In this document: positions 44,817-53,968 of the stretch, in pieces
Numbering within the stretch: position 1 is the first letter of the stretch
Layout of the letters: the number at the start of each line of letters is the position of its first letter
NCBI RefSeq assembly: GCF_024105735.1
Contig: NZ_JAAAML010000002.1
Coordinates: forward strand, 62,001 to 126,000
From: Parahoeflea alexandrii
Lineage (GTDB): Bacteria > Pseudomonadota > Alphaproteobacteria > Rhizobiales > Rhizobiaceae
Length of the DNA: 64,000 nucleotides
Reading direction: 5' to 3'
Position numbers and translations under genes: made by a program
The notes under the pieces: model-generated
Databases searched by the model: none
What the model was told of the DNA's origin: nothing
What the model saw: only the letters and a program-made list of their open reading frames with translations

Positions 44817-45827
44817 TCAGCTCCGAATGAACACGTGCTCGGTCCGCTGCACCAGCGTCTCGCCGGGCCTGAGCACCGCCCCCGCAAAACCGGCATGGTT
44901 GGGGCTGTCAGGCCAGCTCTGGGTTTCCAGACAGAAGCCGGCGCAGGCTCCATAGAGCTTGCCGTTCAGCCCCGGGACCGTCGGCTTGATCTTGAAGCCG
45001 CTGTAGAATTGGAGGCCAGGCTCGGTCGAACGCAGTTCCATGGCCAGCCCCGACCGCATGGACCGCGCCAGCGCGATGGTCCGGACCGCCTGCCGGTCCG
45101 TCGACAGGCAGAAATTGTGATCATACGGCACCTGGCCGTCGGGCCCTTCGCACCGGATCGGACGCAGCTCCCGGAAGTCGAACTCCGTGCCCTCGACGGC
45201 CCTGATCTCTCCGGTCGGGATCTGCTCCGCATCGACCGGCAGATACTCCTCCGCGGCAATCATCAGCTCGTGGTCAAGAATGTCATCGGCATCATCAAGG
45301 GTGAAGTAGCTGTGATGGGCGATGTTGATCAGCGTCGGCCTGTCGGTGACGCTGGTATAGGTGATCGCCATGCAGCCGCCGGCCTGAAGCTCGTAGCGCG
45401 CCTCGATCTTCGCTGTCCCGGGATAGCCCGACTGGCCGTCCGGATCGACGATCGAGAACACCGCGTGGTCTGTTCCGTGGCTTTCCAGCGTCCACACCCG
45501 CTTGCCGATGCCCGCGCTGCCGCCATGCAGATGGTTGATCCCGCGTTCGTTGCATTCGAGCTGGTAGGCCACTCCATCGAGCACGAAGCGACCACCGGCA
45601 ATCCTGTTGGCGTGCCGGCCCGGTGTCTGGCCGAAATAGGGCGAATGCGCGGGATAGCTTTCGAAATCAGGAAACCCGAGTGTTAGCGGTCCGACATGGC
45701 CGTCGAGCCTGAGATCCTGCAGGGTGGCGCCCCAGGTCATGATCTTCGCCGTCAGCCCACCGCCCGAGATCGTCACCCGGTGAACGGCCTCCCCGTCTGC
45801 AGTCTGCCCAAACGCTTCGATGGTCAT
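44817..45827 (-). CDS. aldose 1-epimerase (mutarotase)
   Basis: A 336 aa GalM-fold enzyme. Markers are the substrate-binding GRHANRIAGGRF, HLHGG, the catalytic-acid His in NIAHHSYF, and the C-terminal catalytic-base Glu in CLETQSWPD. It interconverts alpha and beta sugar anomers. Because it adjoins the palindrome-controlled TRAP genes it may serve as a sulfoquinovose mutarotase, as YihR does in E. coli, but no shared palindrome precedes it and the active site is not visibly specialised. It reads toward dctQ on the same strand. Confidence 0.87.
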   Translation of the reverse strand: MTIEAFGQTADGEAVHRVTISGGGLTAKIMTWGATLQDLRLDGHVGPLTLGFPDFESYPAHSPYFGQTPGRHANRIAGGRFVLDGVAYQLECNERGINHLHGGSAGIGKRVWTLESHGTDHAVFSIVDPDGQSGYPGTAKIEARYELQAGGCMAITYTSVTDRPTLINIAHHSYFTLDDADDILDHELMIAAEEYLPVDAEQIPTGEIRAVEGTEFDFRELRPIRCEGPDGQVPYDHNFCLSTDRQAVRTIALARSMRSGLAMELRSTEPGLQFYSGFKIKPTVPGLNGKLYGACAGFCLETQSWPDSPNHAGFAGAVLRPGETLVQRTEHVFIRS

Positions 45828-45905
45828 GCCGTGTTTCCCGTCTCTCAGGTTGGGACAATGCCGGAGAAAGCCATGGCCCGATTTTCCAAGCTGCGCAAGA
45901 CCGCA

Positions 45906-47090
45906 TCAGCGCGTCAGTTGACGCGTCGCAGCTTCCAGTCCCGCAAGCGTCATCGGGAACATACGATCACCGAACAGATGCCGGATCAGCGCCGTCGAAT
46001 GGGTATGCGGCCAATAGGCTTCCGGTGTCGGGTTGAGCCAGGCCACCTTGTGGAAATGGTTGAGCATCCGCGTCAGCCAGACCTGGCCCGGCTCCTCGTT
46101 CCAGTGCTCGACCGAGCCGCCCACCGATACCACCTCGTACGGGCTCATGGCCGCATCCCCGACGAAGATCACCCGGTAATCCGAGCCGTAGGTGCGCAAA
46201 ACCTCCGCCGTCGGCAACAACTCCTGGCGCCGCCGGCGGTTGTCGCGCCAGACCCCCTCGTAGAGACAGTTGTGGAAGTAGAAATACTCCATGTGCCGGA
46301 ACTCGGCCCGCGCCGCGGAAAACAGCTCCTCGACCACCTTGATGTGATCATCCATGGAGCCGCCGACATCGAAAAACATCAGAAGCTTGACCGCGTTGCG
46401 GCGCTCCGGCCGGGTCTTGACGTCAAGCCAGCCATGTTCCGCCGTCGACTGGATGGTGCCCGGAAGATCGAATTCTTCCGCCGCGCCCTCGCGAACCCAG
46501 CGCCTGAGCCGCCTCAGCGCCACCTTGATGTTGCGTGTGCCGAGCTCGACCTTGTCATCAAGGTTCCTGAATTCCCGCTTGTCCCAGACCTTCACCGCCC
46601 GCCGATGACGGCTTTCGTCCTGGCTGATCCGCACACCCTCGGGATTGTAGCCATAGGCCCCGAAAGGCGACGTGCCGGCGGTACCGATCCATTTCGACCC
46701 GCCCTGGTGCCGCTTCTGCTGCTCCTCGAGCCGTTGCTTGAGGGTTTCCATCAGCTTGTCGAAACCGCCAAGGCTCTCGATCAGCTTCTTCTCGTCTTCG
46801 CTCAGATGCTTCTCCGCCATCCGCCGGAGCCATTCCTCGGGCAGGTTGCGGGCATCGACGCCGGTTTCGCCGCCGATTGCCTCGACACCGCGGAAATAGT
46901 GCGAGAACACCTGGTCGAACCGGTCAATATGGCGCTCGTCCTTCACCAGCGCCGCCCGCGCCAGGTAATAGAAACCCTCGACATCATAGCGCGACAGCCC
47001 GGCCTCAAGCCCTTCCATCAGGGTGAGATATTCGCGCAGCGAGACCGGGACTTTAGCGGCTTTGAGCTCTAGGAAAAACGGAAGAAACAT
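45906..47090 (-). CDS. CoxE-like VWA domain protein
   Basis: A 394 aa protein with an N-terminal helical region (MFLPFFLELKAAKVPVSLREYLTLMEG), a central basic segment and a C-terminal VWA domain. The MIDAS begins DVGGSMDDH, where the usual DxSxS has Gly in place of the first Ser; I recall this form as normal for the family. Members pair with MoxR-type AAA ATPases, and the likely partner lies at 50652-51494. The ATG at 47090 gives the usual N-terminus. The cellular target is not known. Confidence 0.8.
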   Translation of the reverse strand: MFLPFFLELKAAKVPVSLREYLTLMEGLEAGLSRYDVEGFYYLARAALVKDERHIDRFDQVFSHYFRGVEAIGGETGVDARNLPEEWLRRMAEKHLSEDEKKLIESLGGFDKLMETLKQRLEEQQKRHQGGSKWIGTAGTSPFGAYGYNPEGVRISQDESRHRRAVKVWDKREFRNLDDKVELGTRNIKVALRRLRRWVREGAAEEFDLPGTIQSTAEHGWLDVKTRPERRNAVKLLMFFDVGGSMDDHIKVVEELFSAARAEFRHMEYFYFHNCLYEGVWRDNRRRRQELLPTAEVLRTYGSDYRVIFVGDAAMSPYEVVSVGGSVEHWNEEPGQVWLTRMLNHFHKVAWLNPTPEAYWPHTHSTALIRHLFGDRMFPMTLAGLEAATRQLTR

Positions 47091-47148
47091 GGGCGCGACC
47101 ATAGCCGCAATGCCAAGCCCTTGCCAACCGGTTTAGTGCCGATCGTCT

Positions 47149-47661
47149 TCAGCCGCCCTTGAGTTCCGGATTGGGAAAATAGCCTGGCCCGATGGTCAGC
47201 GGCTTGTCGGGAACGACGGTGTCGTCGATCTGGCTGGTGAAATTCTTCTCCCCGGACCAGATCAGCCGGCTGCGGGTGTGGTCGTAAAGCCGGAGCGCGA
47301 CATGATAGGGCTTGCCAGCCTTGACGCCGCGCACCTGTGGAGAATGAACGCCGTAACGGACGCTGCGCGCGTGCAGCCTGGTCTCGACGGCGAGCGGCGG
47401 TCCGCCCGCCGGGTCCTCGAACTCGGCAATCAGCCAGGTCCCGACCGGTAGCGGTTTGAGCACATTGGCGACAAACCCGTAATAAACCTGCGCTTCGCGG
47501 TAGTTGTAGACAAAGCCGCCGCCGGCAATTTCCAGATACGGCTTTTCCGCCGGGTCCTCGCGCGTTGCCCATCCAACCGCCAGCAGCAGGCAGGCGAGGC
47601 CAACGATTGCTGCGATGACTTTCTCGAATGTCCTGTCTTCCCGCACGGCCATGTCCGCCAC
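47149..47661 (-). CDS. conserved hypothetical membrane-anchored protein
   Basis: A 170 aa protein of unknown function. One hydrophobic segment near residues 16-33 would anchor it, with the remainder (LEIAGGGFVYNYREAQVYYGFVANV onward) predicted as a beta-rich periplasmic domain. A VRGVKAGKPYHVALRLYD stretch resembles the uncharacterised proteins often found beside this VWA gene in alphaproteobacteria, but I cannot name a family. It is 58 bp upstream of the VWA start and likely cotranscribed. Confidence 0.6.
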   Translation of the reverse strand: MADMAVREDRTFEKVIAAIVGLACLLLAVGWATREDPAEKPYLEIAGGGFVYNYREAQVYYGFVANVLKPLPVGTWLIAEFEDPAGGPPLAVETRLHARSVRYGVHSPQVRGVKAGKPYHVALRLYDHTRSRLIWSGEKNFTSQIDDTVVPDKPLTIGPGYFPNPELKGG

Positions 47662-47792
47662 GCCCCGATCGCTTCGCCGGTATGGGTCTGATCAGCGATC
47701 ATGTTCTCACATGTCACGGAACGGATCCAGCTTGAGGCTGATCCGGCGGCTTTATCCGGAATCGCAATCCGCCACTTCGTTCCCGGTGAGGT

Positions 47793-48257
47793 CTACCGGC
47801 TGTACTTGATGAACGGCGTCAGCGTGGCGATGCGGTCATAGAGCTTTCGCGCGGTGGCGTTGAATTCCTGCGTCATCCAGTAGACGCTCGGGCAGCCATC
47901 GGCGTCGGCCTGCGCGTAGACCGCCTCGATCAGCGCCCGGCCAAGACCGGTACCGCGCACGTCCGGCGCGGCATACAGGTCCTGGAGATAGCAGACCGGC
48001 TCCACCTTCCAGCCGTGGCGGTGGTACATGTAGTGCACCAGCCCGGCAGGCTTGCCGTCCACCAGCGCCAGCATCCCGCGCGGCTCGTAGAACGAGGCCT
48101 CACCTGCGGCGTGGGGACCGGCGATGCGGGCCAGCGTGGTCCGGTAGACCTCCTCCGGCACACTTGATTCGTAGAATTCCAGATAAAGTGTCCACAACCG
48201 CCGCCATTCGGGCTCGTCAGCAAGCGTTATCGGCCGTATTTCAACACTCCCGCTCAT
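47793..48257 (-). CDS. GNAT family N-acetyltransferase
   Basis: A 154 aa acetyltransferase of the GNAT fold. Motif A is the acetyl-CoA loop [21 protein letters not shown] (residues about 94-115), preceded by the beta-bulge strand YLQDLY. The C-terminal [12 protein letters not shown] fits motif B. Its ATG overlaps the metA stop (ATGA), so it is coupled to metA and probably under the SAM-II riboswitch. Acceptor unknown. Confidence 0.85.
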   Translation of the reverse strand: MSGSVEIRPITLADEPEWRRLWTLYLEFYESSVPEEVYRTTLARIAGPHAAGEASFYEPRGMLALVDGKPAGLVHYMYHRHGWKVEPVCYLQDLYAAPDVRGTGLGRALIEAVYAQADADGCPSVYWMTQEFNATARKLYDRIATLTPFIKYSR

Positions 48258-49201
48258 GCATTCACTCCCTCTTTTCCGGCCGGCAAACGGTCTTCCCCGA
48301 TCTCCTGGATGTCGAAGGGCGTGGTTTGGTAGACCTGGTTGATCCAGTTTCCGAACAGCAGGAAGGCATGGCTGCGCCAGCGGTTTTGCGGCTTGTTGTC
48401 CGGGTTGTCATCCGGAAAATAGTTTGCCGGCGGCTTGATCGGTGTCCCCGACTTCACATCGCGGAAATATTCCTCGGCCAGCGTGCCGGAATCATATTCG
48501 ATATGATTGAAGATGTAGAGCCGGTTGGCGAAAGCCTCGTGCAACAGGCACAGACCCGTCTGCTGGCTTTCCATCAGGATCTCGAAATCCGGTGTAAGGT
48601 CCTCGCGGCGGACCTCCGTCCAGCGAGACACCGAAACCTGGAAATCGTCCGAAAATCCCGTGAGATAGGGAGAGGCAGGGTTGAGGTTGCGGTGCCGGTA
48701 GACGCCAAAGGCCTTCTCCTGTAGCGCCCGCTTCGGCACCTTGTGGAAGTGCCAGGCCGCAGCCATCGCCCCCCAGCAGACAAAAAAGCTCGAATGAACA
48801 TGGGTGGTCGTCCAGTCGAGGATCTGCTCCATCTCCTGCCAATAGGTCACATCCTCGAACGGCAGCGTCTCGATCGGCGCGCCGGTGATGATAAAGCCAT
48901 CGAACTTGCGGTGCTTTATCTCGTCCCAGGTGTGGTAGAAATTGATCAGGTGATCTTCCGAAGTGTTCTTGGCCACATGCGAGCCGATCCGCACCAGCGT
49001 CAGTTCGACCTGCAGCGGTGACGCCCCGATCAGCCGCGCGATCTGCGTTTCAGTGGCGATCTTGTTCGGCATCAGGTTCAACAGCCCGATATGAAGCGGA
49101 CGGATATCCTGCCGCACGGCAACGGATTCATCCATGATTTGCACGCCTTCGCGCACAAGCGCATCGCGGGCGGGAAGACCATCGGGAATACGGATCGGCA
49201 T
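48254..49201 (-). CDS. metAA: homoserine O-acetyltransferase (MetA family)
   Basis: A 315 aa MetA-family enzyme that activates homoserine for methionine synthesis. Catalytic Cys is in [11 protein letters not shown], the His in [12 protein letters not shown]. Position 111 is Glu in [11 protein letters not shown]; in this family Glu at 111 favours acetyl-CoA while Gly (E. coli) favours succinyl-CoA, so it is probably an acetyltransferase. The ATG at 49201 gives the standard N-terminus [11 protein letters not shown]. Controlled by an adjacent SAM-II riboswitch. Confidence 0.92.
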   Translation of the reverse strand: MPIRIPDGLPARDALVREGVQIMDESVAVRQDIRPLHIGLLNLMPNKIATETQIARLIGASPLQVELTLVRIGSHVAKNTSEDHLINFYHTWDEIKHRKFDGFIITGAPIETLPFEDVTYWQEMEQILDWTTTHVHSSFFVCWGAMAAAWHFHKVPKRALQEKAFGVYRHRNLNPASPYLTGFSDDFQVSVSRWTEVRREDLTPDFEILMESQQTGLCLLHEAFANRLYIFNHIEYDSGTLAEEYFRDVKSGTPIKPPANYFPDDNPDNKPQNRWRSHAFLLFGNWINQVYQTTPFDIQEIGEDRLPAGKEGVNA

Positions 49202-49279
49202 GACGCAACAAGCTCCAACAAAAAACCGGCCGCGAATGTCAACGCTACCGGTCCGGTGGGAACGCGCCCCGTCGGCCAT

Positions 49280-49330
49280 TTAGCGAGTTGTTTAACGTGG
49301 CTGCAAGCCGGCCGGCCAAATCACCACGAA
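49280..49330 (-). ncRNA. SAM-II riboswitch
   Basis: Read on the minus strand: CGTGGTGATTTGGCCGGCCG, then GCTTGCAGCCACG, TTAAACAACTCGCTAAA. P1 pairs CGTGG with CCACG, and the downstream GCTAAA completes the H-type pseudoknot. This is the alphaproteobacterial metA element; SAM binding sequesters the ribosome site. It ends about 79 bp before the metA start. Confidence 0.9.
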
Positions 49331-49393
49331 ACGCAATCTAGTAAGGCTTGCAGGCAAGGTCAATCGCACGGCGATGACAAGCCGCAACGCTGA

Positions 49394-50608
49394 TCAGACA
49401 AACCGGGCCTGTTGGGTTGCCGTTGGTGGCGAACCGGCGCGCCGCACCAGATTGCGGCCATCACTCTTGGCCTGGTACACGGCCGCGTCTACCTCTGCCA
49501 AGGCTCTCGGCAGATCGTCGCCGGGAGCAAGCTCGCAGTAGCCGAAACTTGCCGTCAGTCGAAGGCTTCCGGTGCTGGTGGCAATATGCAACCGCTCGAC
49601 CGCGCTGCGCAGGTGTATGGCCTGAAGCCGGATCGCCTCGTCATCGAGACCGGCAACCAAGATGCAGAATTCCTCGCCGCCAAGCCTGGCACAAAGGGCT
49701 GTTTGTGGCGTCTCCCTTTCCAACAGCCGGGCAAACGCCTTGAGCGTACGATCTCCGACTTCATGACCGTGGCGATCATTGACGCGCTTGAAGTGATCGA
49801 TATCGCAGATGATCAGGCCCGTCGGCAACGGCGCGGAGGCCGCCCTGAGTGCCTGCACCCTGGCTTCGAAGGCACGACGGTTGAGCAGCCCGGTCAGTGG
49901 ATCTGTTTCCGCAAGCCGGCGCAATTGCTGCACCAGCGTCACCGAATAACGGGCAAACAGCGCAAGCCCGATCATGATTGCGAAGATGGCATTCTCTGTC
50001 TGCATCGACGACGCAAGTTGCGAACTCTTGAAGGCGCTGTGTGTTGTCATGTCGACGTCTGAGATCTCGACCCTGACAACCCTGCTCACGGACAATCCCG
50101 CCTGGATCAGGAATACCGAAGCCAGCACCAGATCGACCCGGTGGCTTCTCGCGCGCCAGACCAGCAGACAGCACATCAGATAGACAAAGCTCGCGAACCC
50201 GCTGACGGCAATCACCCGCACCCAGAACAACGGCCCCTGGTGGTTTGCGTAGAGTGCCGCGCCGGCAGTCAGCAGCACCGCCAGGACATAGGGCGGCCAT
50301 GGCACATCTTTGCCGAACAGCGAGGCCACCCCCCACAACAACAGGAAATGGCCGGCAAAAAGCGATCCCAGGATGAGCGCCTGGTAGGCTGGCTGACGGT
50401 CAGTATCGACCAGCATGACCCCAACAAAGCCGACCACTGACAAGAGATAGGCACCGGACAGGCGCAACGCAGCCTGCTGCTTGCGGTCATGCAGATAGAG
50501 CAGCAGGAATGCACCACCGCCGGACAGGAAGATTGCAGGTCCAAGCCATTCATATGACAGGGTGGCATACGGCAAGTTGATCGGCCTTTCGCGAGTGTCC
50601 GGAGCCAC
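49394..50608 (-). CDS. membrane GGDEF diguanylate cyclase
   Basis: A 404 aa protein: an N-terminal region of about six to seven membrane segments (residues 18-235), and a C-terminal GGDEF domain (about 240-390) that makes cyclic di-GMP from GTP. The active-site loop is RLGGEEF, an active variant; upstream DPLTGLLNRRAFE and ICDIDHFKRVND fit. No RxxD inhibitory site precedes the loop, so product inhibition may be absent. Start codon GTG at 50608. Monocistronic. Confidence 0.88.
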   Translation of the reverse strand: MAPDTRERPINLPYATLSYEWLGPAIFLSGGGAFLLLYLHDRKQQAALRLSGAYLLSVVGFVGVMLVDTDRQPAYQALILGSLFAGHFLLLWGVASLFGKDVPWPPYVLAVLLTAGAALYANHQGPLFWVRVIAVSGFASFVYLMCCLLVWRARSHRVDLVLASVFLIQAGLSVSRVVRVEISDVDMTTHSAFKSSQLASSMQTENAIFAIMIGLALFARYSVTLVQQLRRLAETDPLTGLLNRRAFEARVQALRAASAPLPTGLIICDIDHFKRVNDRHGHEVGDRTLKAFARLLERETPQTALCARLGGEEFCILVAGLDDEAIRLQAIHLRSAVERLHIATSTGSLRLTASFGYCELAPGDDLPRALAEVDAAVYQAKSDGRNLVRRAGSPPTATQQARFV

Positions 50609-50651
50609 CCAAGCTAACAGCCAAACCTAGCCAATTAATTACCGGCAAGAA

Positions 50652-51494
50652 CTAATTGCCGCGCTGCCTTGCCAAAAATGCCAGCCGTTCAAAAAGATGG
50701 ACATCCTGCTCGTTCTTCAAGAGCGCACCGTGCAGTTTCGGCAACGCGTTCTTGGCGTCTCCACGCAGGGTTTCCGGTGCCACGTCATCAGCAACCAGCA
50801 GCCTGATCCAGTCCAGCGCCTCGGACGTCGAGGGTTTCTTCTTCAGCCCCGCTGTCTCCCGGATCTCGTAGAACTGCGTCAGGGCCTCGCGGACCAGTGT
50901 CTGCTTGATCCCCGGATAATGCACATCGACAATCCGCTGCAGCGTCTCCATGTCGGGAAAACGGATATAGTGGAAGAAGCAGCGGCGCAGAAATGCGTCG
51001 GGCAATTCCTTCTCGTTGTTCGATGTGATGATGACGATCGGCCGCTGTCTGGCCCGGATCGTTTCGCCGGTCTCATAGACAAAGAACTCCATGCGATCGA
51101 GTTCCTGCAGCAAGTCGTTGGGAAACTCGATATCGGCCTTGTCGATCTCGTCGATCAGCAGCACCGTCTTCTTGTCGGCTGCAAAGGCTTCCCAGAGTTT
51201 TCCGCGGCGAATGTAGTTGGCCACGTCGTTGACACGCTCATCACCAAGCTGACTGTCGCGCAACCGGCTGACCGCATCATACTCATACAGCCCCTGATGC
51301 GCCTTGGTGGTGGATTTCACCGACCATTCGATCAGCTCCAGCCCCAGCGCACTGGCGATCTGCACGGCAAGTTCGGTCTTGCCTGTGCCGGGTTCACCCT
51401 TTACCAGAAGCGGCCGCTCGAGCCGGATCGCGGCATTGACCGCAACGGTGAGATCCTTTTCCGCCACATAGGCGGACGTGCCTTCAAACTGCAT
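50652..51494 (-). CDS. MoxR-family AAA ATPase
   Basis: A 280 aa AAA+ ATPase: Walker A VKGEPGTGKTE, Walker B VLLIDEIDKAD, sensor-1 ITSNNEKELPDAFLRRC with an arginine finger. MoxR proteins act as chaperones with VWA partners; the CoxE-like protein 3.6 kb away on the same strand is the probable partner. The ATG at 51494 has GGAGGA upstream, and longer readings have no family support. Confidence 0.9.
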   Translation of the reverse strand: MQFEGTSAYVAEKDLTVAVNAAIRLERPLLVKGEPGTGKTELAVQIASALGLELIEWSVKSTTKAHQGLYEYDAVSRLRDSQLGDERVNDVANYIRRGKLWEAFAADKKTVLLIDEIDKADIEFPNDLLQELDRMEFFVYETGETIRARQRPIVIITSNNEKELPDAFLRRCFFHYIRFPDMETLQRIVDVHYPGIKQTLVREALTQFYEIRETAGLKKKPSTSEALDWIRLLVADDVAPETLRGDAKNALPKLHGALLKNEQDVHLFERLAFLARQRGN

Positions 51495-51689
51495 ACTTCC
51501 TCCATGCACCGCCTGTCGCGGGCGGCTTGGTTCGATCGCATCTTCAACACCACACTCGGGCGCGGGACGCAACCCGTTCGCCGGAATGGCATTTCCCCGC
51601 GACGACGGTTTGCGCCAGATCAAGGCGGCGCCCGCAAGGGCGCGACAGGATGAGCCTGAACATGCCGAGAGCATCAACTGGAGAATGAC

Positions 51690-52064
51690 ATGACGCTTTA
51701 CCACATCCATCTGGTCATGGCCCGCAACAAGGAATTCCCCGAAGGCAACGTCCATCGCGGCTATGACATTCATGCGCCGCTGGACCAGGAAGGCCATCTC
51801 GACAAGGCCGCTTGGGATAAGGCGCCGTCATCCTCGACGGTGGTGCGGTTCTGGGATGGCGAGCGCTCGGAACTGGGCTATCTCGTCCATCACCCCAAAG
51901 TCGGCTGGGCATTCGATTATGACCCCGCAGATGATGACGACGATGAAACCGGCTTCAGACTGTCCAATCACGTCTTCAAGACCGGGGAATACATCTCCAT
52001 CCGCGATCACGGTGCGGACGAGTTGCACACCTTCGTCATTGCCTCGGTGACAAAGGCGGATTGA
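51690..52064 (+). CDS. conserved hypothetical protein
   Basis: A 124 aa soluble, acidic protein of unknown function. Visible features are the start MTLYHIHLVMARNKEFPEG, a WAFDYDPADDDDDETG acidic patch and a terminal HTFVIASVTKAD. I recall similar hypothetical proteins in rhizobia beside MoxR genes. GGAG lies upstream of the ATG at 51690. Divergent from the MoxR gene across 195 bp. Confidence 0.65.
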   Translation: MTLYHIHLVMARNKEFPEGNVHRGYDIHAPLDQEGHLDKAAWDKAPSSSTVVRFWDGERSELGYLVHHPKVGWAFDYDPADDDDDETGFRLSNHVFKTGEYISIRDHGADELHTFVIASVTKAD

Positions 52065-52094
52065 CTCCGCCCCACTCTGATCAATCAGGATTTG

Positions 52095-52128
52095 TCGCGC
52101 CCGGGGTGAGATGCCGCGGGCGCGATTT
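52095..52128. terminator. terminator hairpin between the hypothetical gene and the ABC-F gene
   Basis: A 9-bp stem TCGCGCCCG/CGGGCGCGA with a 13-nt loop and a short TTTAA tail on the plus strand, placed between the two convergent genes. Confidence 0.6.
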
Positions 52129-52133
52129 AACAT

Positions 52134-53966
52134 TCAGCTGCCCTCGATTTCCTCGCGCAACATCTCGAGCTCAAGCCATTCGCCTTCCATCGCTTCGATC
52201 TCGCCCTTGAGGGCGTCGTGGGTCTTGGCCCGGGCGGCAAACCCGTTCGGGTCCTTGGCAAACAGCTTGGGATCAGCCATTTCAGCCTCGATTTTCGCAA
52301 GCTTCGCCTGCGCTTCCTCGATCTTGACCGGAAGCGATTCGAGCGCGAATTTCTGCTTGTAGGACAGCTTGCGCGAGGCATCGCGATTGCCTGCCTGCGG
52401 TTTCGGCACCGTGGCCACACTGCTGCTTTCCTGCGCTGCGCGGGCCTTGGTCTCCCGCGCCTCCGTGCCCCGTTGTGCCAGCATGTCGGAATACCCTCCG
52501 GCATAGGCGATCCAGCGCCCATCCGGCTCCAATGGGTTCGCCGGCGCCAGCGTCGAGGTCACCGTACGGTCGAGAAAATCACGGTCATGGCTGATCAGGA
52601 TCACCGTTCCCGGATAGGACGCGACCACCTCCTGCAGCAGATCCAGCGTTTCCATGTCGAGATCGTTCGTCGGCTCATCAAGGATCAGCAGGTTCGACGG
52701 TCGCGACAGGATCCGCGCCAGCACCAGCCTCGCCTTCTCGCCGCCGGACAGGTTGCGGATCGGGGTCCGCGCCTGCTCCGGCTGGAACAGGAAATCCTTC
52801 ATGTAGCCGGTGACATGCTTGGCTTCGCCGTTGACGATCAGGCTGTCACCGCGCCCGTCGGTCAGGTAATGCGCCAGCGTTTCCTCCGGATCGAGCACCT
52901 CGCGTCGCTGGTCGAGAACCGCGATGTCGAGTTTAGAACCGTGCCGCACGAAACCGGTGTCGGTCTCGAGTTCGCCGATCAGCATCTTCAGCAGCGTCGT
53001 CTTGCCTGCACCGTTGGGGCCGACAATGCCGATACAGTCGCCGCGGTTGATCCGCATCGAGAAATCGCGCACCACCGCCGGCGCGCCGTCATAGCTCTTC
53101 GAGATGCCTTCGGCCTCGATCACCAGCTTGCCCGAATCGCGCCCCTCGGCAACCTGCGCATTGATCCGCCCCTGCGGTCCCTTGTGGCCGCGGAACTCGG
53201 CGCGCATGGTCTTGAGGTCAGACAGCCGCCGCATGTTGCGCTTGCGCCGTGCCGTCACGCCGTAGCGCAACCAGTGTTCCTCGCGCTCGATCTGGCGTCC
53301 AAGCTTGTGCTGCTCAAGCTCCTCGGCTTCCAGCACGGAATCCCGCCAGGCCTCGAAATGCGCAAATCCCCGGTCAAGCCTGAGCGACCTGCCCCGGTCA
53401 AGCCATATGGTCATTCGGCTGACGCGCTCGAGAAACCGCCGGTCATGCGAGATCACCAGAAGCGCACTGCGGCTGCGTGTCAGTTCTTCTTCCAGCCATT
53501 CGATGGTCGGAAGATCGAGATGGTTGGTCGGCTCGTCCAGAAGCAGAATATCCGGTTCCGGCGCCAGCACTCGCGCCAGCGCCGCGCGTCGGGCTTCGCC
53601 TCCGGACAGCGTCTGAGGATCGGCTTCACCATCCAGCCCCAGATGCTCCAGCAGATAGCTGACCCGGTACGGATCATCGCTTGGCCCCAGACCCGCCTCG
53701 GCATAGGCCTGGACAGTGGCAAAGCCGTCGAAATCCGGCGCCTGCGGCAGATAGCGGATGGTCGAGGACGGATGCCTGAAGATTTCGCCTGTCTGAGGTT
53801 CAACCTGTCCGGCGGCGATCTTCAGCAGGGTTGACTTGCCCGACCCGTTGCGGCCGACAAGGCAGATCCGGTCACCCGGTTCGACCTGCAGCTCGGCCCC
53901 GTCAAGCAGCGGCGTACCGCCAAAGGAAAGCCCGATATCGTCAAGTTTCAAAATGGGAGGCGCCAT
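52134..53966 (-). CDS. ABC-F family ATPase (Uup-like)
   Basis: A 610 aa protein with two ABC domains and no membrane part. Walker A sequences GRNGSGKST and GPNGAGKTT; signatures LSGGEARR and LSGGEKAR; Walker B LLLDEPTNHLD and LILDEPTNDLD; a basic inter-domain linker rich in Arg/Glu; and a C-terminal coiled coil (about 550-605). ABC-F proteins bind the ribosomal E site and rescue stalls. The C-terminal coil favours Uup. Stops 2 bp from the pyrophosphokinase stop-to-start junction and is cotranscribed with it. Confidence 0.9.
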   Translation of the reverse strand: MAPPILKLDDIGLSFGGTPLLDGAELQVEPGDRICLVGRNGSGKSTLLKIAAGQVEPQTGEIFRHPSSTIRYLPQAPDFDGFATVQAYAEAGLGPSDDPYRVSYLLEHLGLDGEADPQTLSGGEARRAALARVLAPEPDILLLDEPTNHLDLPTIEWLEEELTRSRSALLVISHDRRFLERVSRMTIWLDRGRSLRLDRGFAHFEAWRDSVLEAEELEQHKLGRQIEREEHWLRYGVTARRKRNMRRLSDLKTMRAEFRGHKGPQGRINAQVAEGRDSGKLVIEAEGISKSYDGAPAVVRDFSMRINRGDCIGIVGPNGAGKTTLLKMLIGELETDTGFVRHGSKLDIAVLDQRREVLDPEETLAHYLTDGRGDSLIVNGEAKHVTGYMKDFLFQPEQARTPIRNLSGGEKARLVLARILSRPSNLLILDEPTNDLDMETLDLLQEVVASYPGTVILISHDRDFLDRTVTSTLAPANPLEPDGRWIAYAGGYSDMLAQRGTEARETKARAAQESSSVATVPKPQAGNRDASRKLSYKQKFALESLPVKIEEAQAKLAKIEAEMADPKLFAKDPNGFAARAKTHDALKGEIEAMEGEWLELEMLREEIEGS

Positions 53967-53968
53967 GC

